A DNA stretch of 34,120 nucleotides from Prevotella sp. (GCA_017402445.1 JAFPME010000013.1:1-34120); one strand, 5' to 3'. Counted from the stretch's first letter, positions 16,728 through 25,295 are shown. Notes: generated from the letters alone by a model not told the origin. Program-made: numbers and translations.

Positions 16728-16756
16728 GATGTTTTTTTCGTTGTTCTGGACGACAA

Positions 16757-18523
16757 TTACTTCTTGATGAACTTCTTGCCGTTCATGATGACGATGCCCT
16801 TGTAGTCGTTGCCGACCACCTGACCCTGCAGGTTGAACATTCTGTTGTCCTGAACCTTCACTGCCTGGACGTTCTCGATGCCGACGGTGCCGCCAGCGTT
16901 GAACTCGAAGCCGCCGAAGCCCACCTGTGAGCTGTCCTGGAAGAGCCAGTAGTCAACACCTGCCTTGGCGTCGAACGTAATCCAACCCCAGAATGCCTGG
17001 TTGCCGGCTGCAATCACGTAGGGAGCGGTGTCCTCGCCCTGGTCGTTCAACTTGGCTTCATCGTGGATCCTCTGAATCTCATCAGCTGTGAAGTAGATCT
17101 GATACTGCTCGTAAACGGGGTTGCCGTCGTTGTCCAGTTTCGGAGTGCCGTCCTCGTTCAGAACCGGACGAGTCTCGTCGTTGGCGCGCTGGCCGTTGAT
17201 GTAACCCTCTGCCTTGTAGGGAACAGCTTCCTTCGTCTGGCCGTTGATGAGGTAAGTGTTGCGGTTACCCTTGTTGGCCCAGATCAAAACCTTCATCTTT
17301 CCGTCCACCTTTGTGGTAAACTTGTAGTAGAGACCTACCTCCGGCAGATCCATGCCGGGCTTGTAGTACTCATAGATGGCGCGATATCTGCCCGTGGGAA
17401 CATCGTCGGTGACAATCTCTTCGCAGAACATGTTGATGTAGGGGTTACCCGTACCCATCAGGATGTAGATCTTCGTGCCGGCAGCGTCGTTGATGTCGGT
17501 CTTGTTGTTCTTGTTCTCCCACTTGATAGGAGCCCAGCTGCCGATAGAAGCAACGGCGTGGGCGTACGGATGAGCCTCACCCTTCGGATCCACGTAGTCT
17601 GGCATGGCTGCACCCGGAGTGATGTCCTGTGCACCGCCGTCGACGTTGGCAGGTGTAGAGCCGCCTACGGCCTCCATGGTCACGTTGTCTGTATAGACAC
17701 TGACAATCGACTTACCGTCGTTCACGTTCGTTGCTTCGCCGTTCTCGTTCACCACAGCGAGGAATTCAGACTCCAGCGAGATGTTGCCGTCGCCATCTAC
17801 CTCGATAGCTCTGTAGCTGTCAGCGCCGTCGCCGATGGGGCTTTCGCCGCCACCTTCACCCGGAGTGAAGATGTAGCCGCCGAAGCTCAGCTTCGAACCG
17901 GTGCAGAACAGGTAGTAGGTCTCGTTGGCTGCAACAGCAAACTCTATAGTACCCGTCACCTTCTCAGATGTAGTGCGGTCGTCAGCCAGCTCAACCACGG
18001 TGCCTTCGTCGCCGTCGGCCTTCAGTGTCAGGGCAGAGTTGGGCAGGCAGGTGCCGTCCGACTGCTTTGCTACAAAGAGGCTCTTGCCGCTGTTCAGGAC
18101 GATGAATGCCTTCATCGTACCAGGCTTCGTTGCGGTCAGCATGTAGTAGGTACCCGACTTTGGCAGATTGCCGTTGTCTGCATTGTAGCCGCTGCCCGTG
18201 CTCTTGTCGCCGTCCAGCTCGCCGTCCTTCGGGTTCTGGTTGCCCACCACGTACACCACGCGGCTCTTCTCTTCCATCTCGCCCGTGTCTTCGTTCTTCA
18301 CCATCACTGTCTGAGCGAAGTCTGCGCAGTAAGCTTTGTGAGAAGACAGCTTGATGTCATAGTTCTTCGTGCTGCGGTCGTTGCCGAGAACCACCGAAGC
18401 ATTCTCCGTTGTCAGCGTGGCACCATTGCCATAGGTACCGTCATTGCTGAACAGGGCTTTTTCCTGTGCGTTTGCACCGATTGCCATGATAGCCATGACA
18501 ATAAGAGTAAAAATTTTCTTCAT
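16757..18523 (-). CDS. Large secreted protein with sorting-like C-terminal tail
   Basis: The 588-residue protein has a signal peptide (MKKIFTLIVMAIMAIGANAQ). Two segments look alike: TYYLFCTGSKLSFGGYIFTPG near residue 205 and DYWLFQDSSQVGFGGFEFNAG near 530. Each follows a stretch of beta-type sequence, which suggests two copies of a beta-sandwich domain. Asp/Asn/Gly-rich loops such as DGDGNISLES might bind calcium, which is a guess. The end reads MFNLQGQVVGNDYKGIVIMNGKKFIKK in pieces (MFNLQGQ ... GKKFIKK), similar to type IX sorting tails. I do not recognise a named family. It is a single-gene unit with promoter box 18593 and terminator 16697, upstream of the SusCD operon on the same strand, so a role in the same glycan system is possible but unproven. 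Confidence 0.88.
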   Translation of the reverse strand: MKKIFTLIVMAIMAIGANAQEKALFSNDGTYGNGATLTTENASVVLGNDRSTKNYDIKLSSHKAYCADFAQTVMVKNEDTGEMEEKSRVVYVVGNQNPKDGELDGDKSTGSGYNADNGNLPKSGTYYMLTATKPGTMKAFIVLNSGKSLFVAKQSDGTCLPNSALTLKADGDEGTVVELADDRTTSEKVTGTIEFAVAANETYYLFCTGSKLSFGGYIFTPGEGGGESPIGDGADSYRAIEVDGDGNISLESEFLAVVNENGEATNVNDGKSIVSVYTDNVTMEAVGGSTPANVDGGAQDITPGAAMPDYVDPKGEAHPYAHAVASIGSWAPIKWENKNNKTDINDAAGTKIYILMGTGNPYINMFCEEIVTDDVPTGRYRAIYEYYKPGMDLPEVGLYYKFTTKVDGKMKVLIWANKGNRNTYLINGQTKEAVPYKAEGYINGQRANDETRPVLNEDGTPKLDNDGNPVYEQYQIYFTADEIQRIHDEAKLNDQGEDTAPYVIAAGNQAFWGWITFDAKAGVDYWLFQDSSQVGFGGFEFNAGGTVGIENVQAVKVQDNRMFNLQGQVVGNDYKGIVIMNGKKFIKK

Positions 18524-18592
18524 AAGCTTATTAAGTTAAATAATAAATGGTTTTTGAGCTATTAATGCTTGTTTGTCGTAAATTAGCATCCA

Positions 18593-18600
18593 CAAAGGTA
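18593..18600 (-). promoter_or_regulatory. Bacteroidetes -7 box for the 588-residue secreted protein
   Basis: The minus strand reads TACCTTTG, matching TAnnTTTG, 69 bases before the start codon. The AT-rich leader has no obvious structure. Confidence 0.55.
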
Positions 18601-18760
18601 ACGGTTTTGTTCATATTATGCCGTGTGGGCTTACGAAGTTTAATTTTATTTAACGAAAAACCGAGCATTCTTGCTTCCATTCTCATTTTTCCTGCTCTCA
18701 TCTTCCGAGACGCAGTGCATTTTCCTCGGCCGACAGACGCGCGTTTCCGTTTTTTTTGTG

Positions 18761-18768
18761 TACTTTTG
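18761..18768 (+). promoter_or_regulatory. Bacteroidetes -7 box for upp
   Basis: TACTTTTG matches TAnnTTTG and is followed by C, as in other promoters here. It lies 81 bases upstream of the upp ATG at 18850. The T-rich run just before it obscures any -33 element. Confidence 0.55.
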
Positions 18769-18849
18769 CATGCACATGCAGCATGCCTTCCTGCCTGTGA
18801 AGAGCTGCCTGCATCACCGCGTTTCATTTCTTCTAAACAAAACATCGTC

Positions 18850-19506
18850 ATGAAAATCGTCAACCTTTCCGAACAGAACACCATCGTCAACCTCTACATG
18901 TCAGAGATTCGAGACAGGAAGTATCAACAGAACCGAATGCTCTTCCGAAACAACATCAGGCGCATCGGGGAGATGATGGCATACGAACTGTCCAAAACGC
19001 TCGAATACAAGACGAAGAACGTCACCACTCCGCTCGGTAACATCGACATCCCCCTGCCCAAGGACGACATCATCGTCGCCACCGTGCTGAGGGCCGGACT
19101 GCCCTTCCACGAGGGATTCCTGCGCGTCTTCGACCATGCCGACAACGCTTTCGTCTCTGCCTATCGCATGTACACCAACCGCGAACACACCGAAGTGGGC
19201 GTACACGCTGAGTACATGGCGGCACCCAGCACCAAGAACAAGACGCTCATCGTCGCTGACCCCATGCTCGCTACGGGCGGATCCATGGCGGCTGCCTACG
19301 AGGCTCTGCTGCACAACGGCAAGCCGGCTCGCGTCCACATAGCCTGCGTCATCGCTACACCCGAGGGGCTGGATGTGGTCAGGCAGGCTGTCTCCGACGA
19401 TACCACCGTCTGGTGCGCTGCCATCGACCCTGGTATGAACGCCAACAAGTACATCGTGCCCGGCTTCGGCGACTGCGGTGACCTCTGCTTCGGCGAGAAA
19501 CTCTGA
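18850..19506 (+). CDS. upp: Uracil phosphoribosyltransferase
   Basis: The enzyme makes UMP from uracil and PRPP in pyrimidine salvage in the cytoplasm. The 218-residue length is normal. The PRPP-binding loop is VADPMLATGGSM near residues 135-146. TVLRAGLPFHEGF near 78-90 and the C-terminal uracil-binding segment AIDPGMNANKYIVPGFGDCGD are characteristic of UPRT. The start at MKIVNLSEQN is chosen because upstream in-frame sequence overlaps the promoter and lacks family character. It is transcribed alone and is divergent from the secreted-protein gene. Confidence 0.95.
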   Translation: MKIVNLSEQNTIVNLYMSEIRDRKYQQNRMLFRNNIRRIGEMMAYELSKTLEYKTKNVTTPLGNIDIPLPKDDIIVATVLRAGLPFHEGFLRVFDHADNAFVSAYRMYTNREHTEVGVHAEYMAAPSTKNKTLIVADPMLATGGSMAAAYEALLHNGKPARVHIACVIATPEGLDVVRQAVSDDTTVWCAAIDPGMNANKYIVPGFGDCGDLCFGEKL

Positions 19507-19628
19507 GTTTCCCCGCAGCCTCAGCGGTCATCTCAGTCATCTTGAATGCCCGTTCGCCTGCCGTCGCTTCGCCCCCACGTGACTTTTGGGAAAGAAATCA
19601 CCAGTAATTGACGGAAATATGAGTTAAA

Positions 19629-19733
19629 GGCCTGCGGCGCAAACGAATGTTCATGTGTGACTCACGAATACTCAAAAATAATATTTATGTGAATTCGTGT
19701 CCATACGTGATCATTCGTGTTGCGCCGCAGGCC
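19629..19733. repeat. Long inverted repeat enclosing interspersed repeat copy 2 (ATTCGTG family)
   Basis: The ends GGCCTGCGGCGCAAACGAATG (in two pieces, at 19629-19649) and CATTCGTGTTGCGCCGCAGGCC (at 19712-19733) are near-perfect reverse complements. The interior of about 60 bp is rich in ATTCGTG/CACGAAT words. Its reverse complement aligns with 2691-2775. It lies between two convergent genes (upp and the small acidic peptide gene). The flanks 19507-19628 and 19734-19827 show nothing I can name. Confidence 0.75.
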
Positions 19734-19827
19734 ATTAATGTCTCCACTCCTTTGAAAACGAAAAATTGACGTGATTGTAAAGCTCCAGAGAACGAAATGG
19801 CGGCGCGTTCTACGGCAGGGCAAAAAA

Positions 19828-19866
19828 AGAGCGTCGCCAACCTTTTAAGGTCAGCGACGCTCTTTT
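19828..19866 (-). terminator. Intrinsic terminator after the small acidic peptide gene
   Basis: AGAGCGTCGC and GCGACGCTCT form a 10-bp stem with a further inner stem (GACC...GGTT). The minus strand ends in TTTTTTT. It lies 29 bases past the stop at 19895. Confidence 0.85.
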
Positions 19867-19894
19867 TCATAACGATGCTTGCGTCGTACAGGAA

Positions 19895-20095
19895 TCAGTT
19901 GTCTTCCTCCTCTTCATCATCGCCCCAGACGGACCAGTTGAACTTTGCATTCAGATGGTCTTCCTCATCGTCGATGTAGTCATTGGGAGTCTTGTTCTCC
20001 TTGCCATCGGCCCATTGGCCGAAGGAAGCACTCATTAGGTTAAGGAGAACGTTTTCCGATACCCACAATTCGGGCTTTTGATACGTTTTTTTCAT
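19895..20095 (-). CDS. Small acidic protein of the MKK-x-Y-x-KP type
   Basis: The 66-residue product starts MKKTYQKPELWVSENVLLNL and ends WGDDEEEEDN. It is very acidic in its second half and lacks a hydrophobic signal peptide. It lies 18 bp downstream of the 1241-residue secreted protein gene, on the same strand and before a terminator, so the two are almost certainly cotranscribed. A second protein at 33646-33861 has the same opening (MKKEYRKP), a KEN motif in the middle and the same WGD-acidic ending, again directly after a large secreted protein gene. Short MKK-x-Y-x-KP proteins are common in Bacteroidales but I know no function for them. A substrate peptide, a chaperone-like partner or a regulator are all possible. 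Confidence 0.8.
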   Translation of the reverse strand: MKKTYQKPELWVSENVLLNLMSASFGQWADGKENKTPNDYIDDEEDHLNAKFNWSVWGDDEEEEDN

Positions 20096-20113
20096 CGTGT
20101 TGTCCTCCTTCTC

Positions 20114-23100
20114 TTATTTAACGATTACCTTATTCCTGTTCACTACGTACACGCCTGCAGGCACACTGATGTCATGGCGCTCACCGGCCTTCAGCATCGT
20201 GTTGGCAATCATCGTGCCCTGCAAGTTGAACACCGTGACAGTGGCGTCCTCAGCTGCTGTCAGCGTCATGAAGCCCTTGCCAGTGACGACGGTCAGCGGA
20301 CCGCGTGCGTGTGCCTTGGTGATGTCGGTCACAAGACCCTCATCCTCGTCGATCTCATCGTAGACGATTTCGAACATGCTCAGCTTGCTGCCGGCTGTCG
20401 GGGCAACATAGTATGCGCGGAACGGCTGCACGTAAATCTCATTATATCTTTTATTCGCTGTTGAGCTTGCCACATACTTGTTCTTTGTGAAGTAGTAGAA
20501 GCTCTTTGTCGTCGAAAGTTTCACGCCCGAGTATGTGCCTGTGTTCGTCAGCCCAGGGTCAGCAACGGACTCGCCAGTAATTGTTTCAGGCGTTGCAATG
20601 ATGTTCGAGCCTTTCTGCGCAGCGATGAACGAGTAGTCGGAGCCGTTAGCCGACGTTACCTCTACCATATAAGGATAGTTGGCCTTGGTCTCTGTGCCTT
20701 CTATCAGCACGAAGTTTCCTGTTCCTTCATCCACGCCATCCGTTCCATACTGGTCAGTGCCACTCTGTGTCGTCAGCCTCTTGAGGTAGCGCAGGTTGAA
20801 TTCAAATCCATCCTCGGTGTCATTCTTGTGCTTACCGTTTTCTACTTTCATCGTAAACGGCAGAACGACCGTGGCTTTCTTCACAAGGTCTTCACTTGCG
20901 GCTGTTCTCAGACGCGTGTAGGTAGCGTAGTTGGCAGCATCCACTTGAATGGTATACGGCGTATAGAACGGGCTCTTGTCGGTCAGGATGATGTTGTTGG
21001 CCGACTGGAACGAACCTGCGACCTCACCCTTCTTGGCGTAAGCGAAGTTATCGAATGTTGCCGTAGAGTTAGCGGGCAGGAATACAAGAGCATTAGGAGC
21101 AAGCTTTACTCTTAGGCTATCGAAGTTTTCCAAAGTATATTTATCATCCTCTGCCTTCATCGGTTTAGAATGGTATACACCGTTCAATTTACTCATGTCA
21201 ACATAGAGAATATTCGTGAGATAAGCAGGAACGTCACCACCTGCTTCCATTGCCTCACAGATAGCTTTGTAGGTAGCCACATCGGATGCAAGAGGTGCAT
21301 CGATTCCAGCTGGAGCCGTCACTTTCACACCGTAGAAGGCCGTATTTGGGTCGTTCACATTAGATTCAGTGACCGTCTTGTCGTAAACCTTTTCAAAAGT
21401 AATAATTGGCGAGTAATCCTGGCATACAACTTCCACCTTCATGGCATAGAAAGCATAGAAGCGATGCTGAGTGGCCGTTGTAGGAGCGATGTTGTATCGG
21501 GTCTCGTCGGTGGTAAACACGTAGAAGGTCTTGTCGTGAAGCGCAACCTGCACCTTAGAAGGCTCAAACTCAGCCGTGATGAAATTACCAGTTGCTGTTG
21601 TAGTCACACCATCTTCAACTACCTCTCCCGTTTGTGCCTGGTAATTAGCAACGGTGAAAGGATACTCGGTCAAATAACCATCATTAGTAGCCAGCTCATC
21701 TGCATTGTTGAACCTAAAGGCAATATTACCAACGGTACCCACCTGCGTTCTGATATTCTCCTTAGCCTCTATTCTGGCAGACTCAAGAGTTCCGCTGGCG
21801 GCCTCGTCTCTATCACTATAGATATTATCATTCGTGAAATTCTGATGATGCTGCGACATCACGAAGTTGTAACGACTACTGCTCGTACCCGCATTCTTTG
21901 TGTGATCATAGGTATCATCACCATACTTACTATAAAGATCTTCGAAAGTGATTGTCAAGTGGTCATCTACACAATCGGTCGGCAGATAGAAACGGAATGT
22001 ACCGCCACCAACAGAGAAATCATCAGCTGTGAAGGTACGTGTCTGACGGATATTCTTATTATCATCATTGTCATTCAGCACCACCGTCATCTGGTCAATA
22101 TAGGGATTCAAAGCCTGGAGTTTCACCTCGAAATTCACGAGAGCAACCTTTCCTCCCTTGACACCAATAATAATGGCATCATTATTAAGGTCGTAGAGTG
22201 GTTTCGATCCTTTACCTGATATTTGGATAGTTTCTTTTGTATTTCCTTTCTTATCATACACATAGAGTTCTGCTCCAGAATGAGCTTCATCTTGGATATA
22301 CTCAGTCGTTGAGGTTCTATAATCTTCTCCAGTATTAGTTGTCATATTACCTGAATAATATGCTAAAACATAATTTGGATTAAGCCATGACCCCTCATTT
22401 GTATAATTAGCATGTGCCTTAAGATACCTATAGGTTCCATTGTATCTTTGATATCTAATCACACCGTCATCGCTAATAGAATAAGTCGTTGCATTATAAC
22501 TGCTTGTCGTTATTGAAACATCCCCATCACTTCCATAAAGATAATTGGTACCACTCTTAATATGTCCGTCGTCATCTATGGACCAAACGGTTTGTTCGGT
22601 GGTTGAGAATCTGCCATTATTAGTAGTCAAATAGTATTTTGTTCCATTATCATCCATAAAAGTAATATGGAATGTATTAGATGATTCACTTGAGTAATGA
22701 ACAGTAGCCTCTGTAATACGGAATTGAACAGGATTCTCCTTAGTATTAGACATGGTAGCACTAACAGGTGTTTCCAACACATATTTTTGTTCTGCTATAT
22801 CAGAAGAGGGAGCAAACTTAAAATATTGACCAGAGGTTGTAATGCTTCCGGCTTTATTATAAGCCACCAAACCTTGAGTTCCGTCCAAAGCTGTTCCTGG
22901 CTCTGTGGATTCGTACTCATACAGTAACATGTTGGCTGACATATCGGATACCGTATTGTACATATAACTGATACGAGTCTGATTGTTATATGTGTTAGGA
23001 CCGATAGTACCCAAATCCACCTTACCAGTGTGGAAAGGTATTTCTACCAGACTCCTTCCTGATGAAACCTGACTGCTTGGTACAAGTCCAATTGTAGCAT

Positions 23101-23839
23101 CTGCATCTGCAGTAAATCTCAACTCGATATATCTGCAATTCAATTCAAAGAATCCTGAGCCTGAAGAAACAGTCTTAAAATATAGGATATTACCCATGTC
23201 ATCTCCAGTACGAGTGAACTCAACAGGAGTTGCGTTGTTAGCAGAATATGGCATTATAGTAGCAGAATTAATATTTCTGCTATAAGGACTGCTATTATCA
23301 TCTCCAACATTTTTCCCGGTCTCACTTATCGTAACATCAGAAGTCGTATTAGGACTATAACTGCTGCTTCCCTTGAGTCCGTTGATATCACGAGTCAAAT
23401 GAAAAGAATAACTCGTAAAACGATAACCTTTAGGAAGGGAGATAGTAATGTAACCGGGGAAATTAGATTGATTGCTTGAACCCCAAGCCACCGAAATCCA
23501 ATTGGACGGATCTTCATTGGCAGCTAATGCGTGGTTGAATGTACAATCATCTCCAGCTGTGAAGTGATTAGCGTGTATTGCCAATTGACCATCTTCCGTC
23601 AGTTCTGGACTGTTAGATCCTGTCATGGTAAGTGAAAGTTGATTATGACGCCAGGTTCCAAAACTTCCTAATTCCCATCCTTGGCTGTGACTTTGGCCTT
23701 CCGCCAAAGAACAAATCATACTTCCGTTTTTTGGACTGATGGTCACATTTTGCGCCATACCTTGCGTCGCTCCTGTTATGAGGAGGATGAGCATGGCGAG
23801 CCATCTGTTTAAAGCCTTTGTTGTAATGTTCTTTTCCAT
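20114..23839 (-). CDS. Very large secreted protein with sorting-like C-terminal tail
   Basis: From ATG 23839 the protein has 1241 residues. The frame opens 73 codons earlier, but that part crosses the promoter. The leader MEKNITTKALNRWLAMLILLITGATQGMAQ is a clear signal peptide. The body is rich in Ser, Thr, Asn and Tyr with beta-type pattern and no catalytic motif I recognise. A stretch near residues 380-500 (HITFMDDNGTKYYLTTNNGRF, RYLKAHANY) resembles lectin-like or carbohydrate-binding repeats, which is only an impression. The C-terminal 170 residues hold a FRAYYVAP segment, then an acidic DEIDEDEG linker. It ends VTVFNLQG ... GVYVVNRNKVIVK, a type IX-like sorting tail. The N-terminal half is visibly more AT-rich than the C-terminal half. 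The acidic peptide gene follows it. Confidence 0.88.
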   Translation of the reverse strand: MEKNITTKALNRWLAMLILLITGATQGMAQNVTISPKNGSMICSLAEGQSHSQGWELGSFGTWRHNQLSLTMTGSNSPELTEDGQLAIHANHFTAGDDCTFNHALAANEDPSNWISVAWGSSNQSNFPGYITISLPKGYRFTSYSFHLTRDINGLKGSSSYSPNTTSDVTISETGKNVGDDNSSPYSRNINSATIMPYSANNATPVEFTRTGDDMGNILYFKTVSSGSGFFELNCRYIELRFTADADATIGLVPSSQVSSGRSLVEIPFHTGKVDLGTIGPNTYNNQTRISYMYNTVSDMSANMLLYEYESTEPGTALDGTQGLVAYNKAGSITTSGQYFKFAPSSDIAEQKYVLETPVSATMSNTKENPVQFRITEATVHYSSESSNTFHITFMDDNGTKYYLTTNNGRFSTTEQTVWSIDDDGHIKSGTNYLYGSDGDVSITTSSYNATTYSISDDGVIRYQRYNGTYRYLKAHANYTNEGSWLNPNYVLAYYSGNMTTNTGEDYRTSTTEYIQDEAHSGAELYVYDKKGNTKETIQISGKGSKPLYDLNNDAIIIGVKGGKVALVNFEVKLQALNPYIDQMTVVLNDNDDNKNIRQTRTFTADDFSVGGGTFRFYLPTDCVDDHLTITFEDLYSKYGDDTYDHTKNAGTSSSRYNFVMSQHHQNFTNDNIYSDRDEAASGTLESARIEAKENIRTQVGTVGNIAFRFNNADELATNDGYLTEYPFTVANYQAQTGEVVEDGVTTTATGNFITAEFEPSKVQVALHDKTFYVFTTDETRYNIAPTTATQHRFYAFYAMKVEVVCQDYSPIITFEKVYDKTVTESNVNDPNTAFYGVKVTAPAGIDAPLASDVATYKAICEAMEAGGDVPAYLTNILYVDMSKLNGVYHSKPMKAEDDKYTLENFDSLRVKLAPNALVFLPANSTATFDNFAYAKKGEVAGSFQSANNIILTDKSPFYTPYTIQVDAANYATYTRLRTAASEDLVKKATVVLPFTMKVENGKHKNDTEDGFEFNLRYLKRLTTQSGTDQYGTDGVDEGTGNFVLIEGTETKANYPYMVEVTSANGSDYSFIAAQKGSNIIATPETITGESVADPGLTNTGTYSGVKLSTTKSFYYFTKNKYVASSTANKRYNEIYVQPFRAYYVAPTAGSKLSMFEIVYDEIDEDEGLVTDITKAHARGPLTVVTGKGFMTLTAAEDATVTVFNLQGTMIANTMLKAGERHDISVPAGVYVVNRNKVIVK

Positions 23840-23959
23840 AATCGTAATCGTTCGTTGGTTATTAATATTATCTGTTTTTGTTTTATATTTGTTAGGAAGA
23901 TGTGATGTATGTGCTGTATGTTGGTACAGCGTTATTTTATAATGTGTCCATATTCGTTG

Positions 23960-23967
23960 CAAAGTTA
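23960..23967 (-). promoter_or_regulatory. Bacteroidetes -7 box for the large secreted protein / acidic peptide operon
   Basis: The minus strand reads TAACTTTG followed by C, 120 bases before the ATG at 23839. This implies a leader of over 100 bases in which I see no known riboregulator. Confidence 0.5.
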
Positions 23968-24126
23968 GAAAAAAAATTAAATACTGTTTGTAACACGTAA
24001 TACGAAGATGTATCAATCGTTTCAAATGCGAAGCAACTGGTACAGCGGTGCGAATCAATGCGTTCAGAATGTATAAAAACTGTCGGTTTTATCGAAAAAT
24101 CTGTCAGTCCGTTTTGCTTTTATGTC

Positions 24127-25209
24127 TCATTTGCCGAGCCGTTTGCGCACGCGGTAGAGCGACTGGCGGTTAGTGAATCCCGAGGCCGATGCCACCTCGT
24201 CGAGCGTTGCCATCGGGTGTTCCTTCTGGTACTGCTGCGCATAGTCAATGCGGAGCGTGTTCACGTAGTGGAAGAATCCGCCCAGTTTATTCTTGAACAC
24301 CCACGAGACGTACGTCCGTCCGAAGCCGCAACGGTCCACCACATCCTTCATGGCGAGGTGCGGGTCGAGGTATCGGCGGTCTGTCTCCACTACCTTCCGT
24401 ATGCTGTTCACGATGGCGTCTACGGTGGCAGCGGTCGGTGCGTTGCCCCGTTCTTCCGCTTCCACGGTGGATATCGGTTCCTGTATGGCCTCTTCGTAGT
24501 CGTTTTTGCGCTGCGGATGGAGCACCAGAATGAGCAGGTAGATGTTGAGCGGGGCCAGCACGACGTTTGCCACGGCAATGACCACAGGCGAATCGGTGAC
24601 CACCACCGTCCATACGACCACCAGGTAGAACAGCACCATCCATATCATCCGGCTGGCAAACTGCTCGGGGAAGTCGTCTTCGTTCGAGTAGTTCTCGTCG
24701 TTCACCTCCTGCAGCCAGCGGTAGATCTTCATCAGGCAGTAGATTGTGAACAACACTGACACAATGCCCTCGGTTGCTATGAGCAGTTGCAGCCAATTCC
24801 TATGCCTGGCTGTCTGCACTCCCGGCACAATGGCAACGATCAGCAGAGCCGCTATGGTCAGTCCGAACGTCACGATGAGGTAGACGGCATGCCGTTTCCA
24901 TTTGTTCCACTGCTTCACCGTTCCGAAATACTTGCTCATGAGCACCGCGCAGTAGAACGGCAGAAGAATCATGAAGCAGCCCTTCAGCAGCACCCATGCG
25001 TCGTTGTCAGCTGGGTTCAGAGCGTAGGGCAGCATGATTAGCGCGGAGAGGAACACCAATACTGAGAGCTTGCGGCCAGGATAGTAGTAGTCTGGCCACT
25101 TGTCGTAGGGCCGACAGGCGTGGAACCATCTCACGGCTGCAAACGTGAGACAGGAGAAGATGTACGTAAACAGAGCGAGGCTCAGATAGTGTTCGGTCAA
25201 AGTCAGCAT
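24127..25209 (-). CDS. Membrane-anchored AraC-type transcription regulator (seven helices plus HTH)
   Basis: From the preferred ATG 25209 the protein has 360 residues. The first 240 contain seven hydrophobic segments, including YLSLALFTYIFSCLTF, VLVFLSALIMLPYAL, VYLIVTFGLTIAALLIVAIV and WMVLFYLVVVWTVVV. The C-terminal 100 residues are an AraC-type DNA-binding domain with two helix-turn-helix units (LAMKDVVDRCGFGRTYVSWVFKNKLGGFFHYVNTLRIDYA and, later, LDEVASASGFTNRQSLYRVRKR, each split here by description). Integral-membrane AraC regulators of this shape occur in Prevotella and Bacteroides; the signal they sense is unknown. The gene lies directly upstream of, and on the same strand as, the large secreted protein operon, and back-to-back with the B12 uptake unit. 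It may regulate the former. Confidence 0.88.
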   Translation of the reverse strand: MLTLTEHYLSLALFTYIFSCLTFAAVRWFHACRPYDKWPDYYYPGRKLSVLVFLSALIMLPYALNPADNDAWVLLKGCFMILLPFYCAVLMSKYFGTVKQWNKWKRHAVYLIVTFGLTIAALLIVAIVPGVQTARHRNWLQLLIATEGIVSVLFTIYCLMKIYRWLQEVNDENYSNEDDFPEQFASRMIWMVLFYLVVVWTVVVTDSPVVIAVANVVLAPLNIYLLILVLHPQRKNDYEEAIQEPISTVEAEERGNAPTAATVDAIVNSIRKVVETDRRYLDPHLAMKDVVDRCGFGRTYVSWVFKNKLGGFFHYVNTLRIDYAQQYQKEHPMATLDEVASASGFTNRQSLYRVRKRLGK

Positions 25210-25287
25210 GTGTTTCAGGTGTTTGGGTGCACTGTATGCACACCTTATTATATAATTATGAGACGAGTCGTGAGCATATTTTCTCTG

Positions 25288-25295
25288 CAAAGATA
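25288..25295 (-). promoter_or_regulatory. Bacteroidetes -7 box for the AraC-type regulator
   Basis: The minus strand reads TATCTTTG followed by C, 78 bases before the ATG at 25209. A small palindrome GTGCACTGTATGCAC (25228-25242) lies in the leader and could be an operator or hairpin. Confidence 0.5.

Larger units (their letters stand above)
18524..18849. other. Divergent promoter region between the secreted protein and upp
   Basis: This 326-bp gap contains a minus-strand -7 box at 18593-18600 and a plus-strand -7 box at 18761-18768. An open plus frame runs through much of it but crosses the upp promoter and has no recognisable protein content. Confidence 0.5.

Noticed and set aside
17063-18565. 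A 500-codon plus-strand open frame
   Set aside because: It is antisense to the 588-residue secreted protein, which has a signal peptide, promoter and terminator. The frame shows no motif.
18547-18849. N-terminal extension of upp of about 100 residues
   Set aside because: It crosses the upp promoter box and has no UPRT similarity; the enzyme has normal length from the ATG at 18850.
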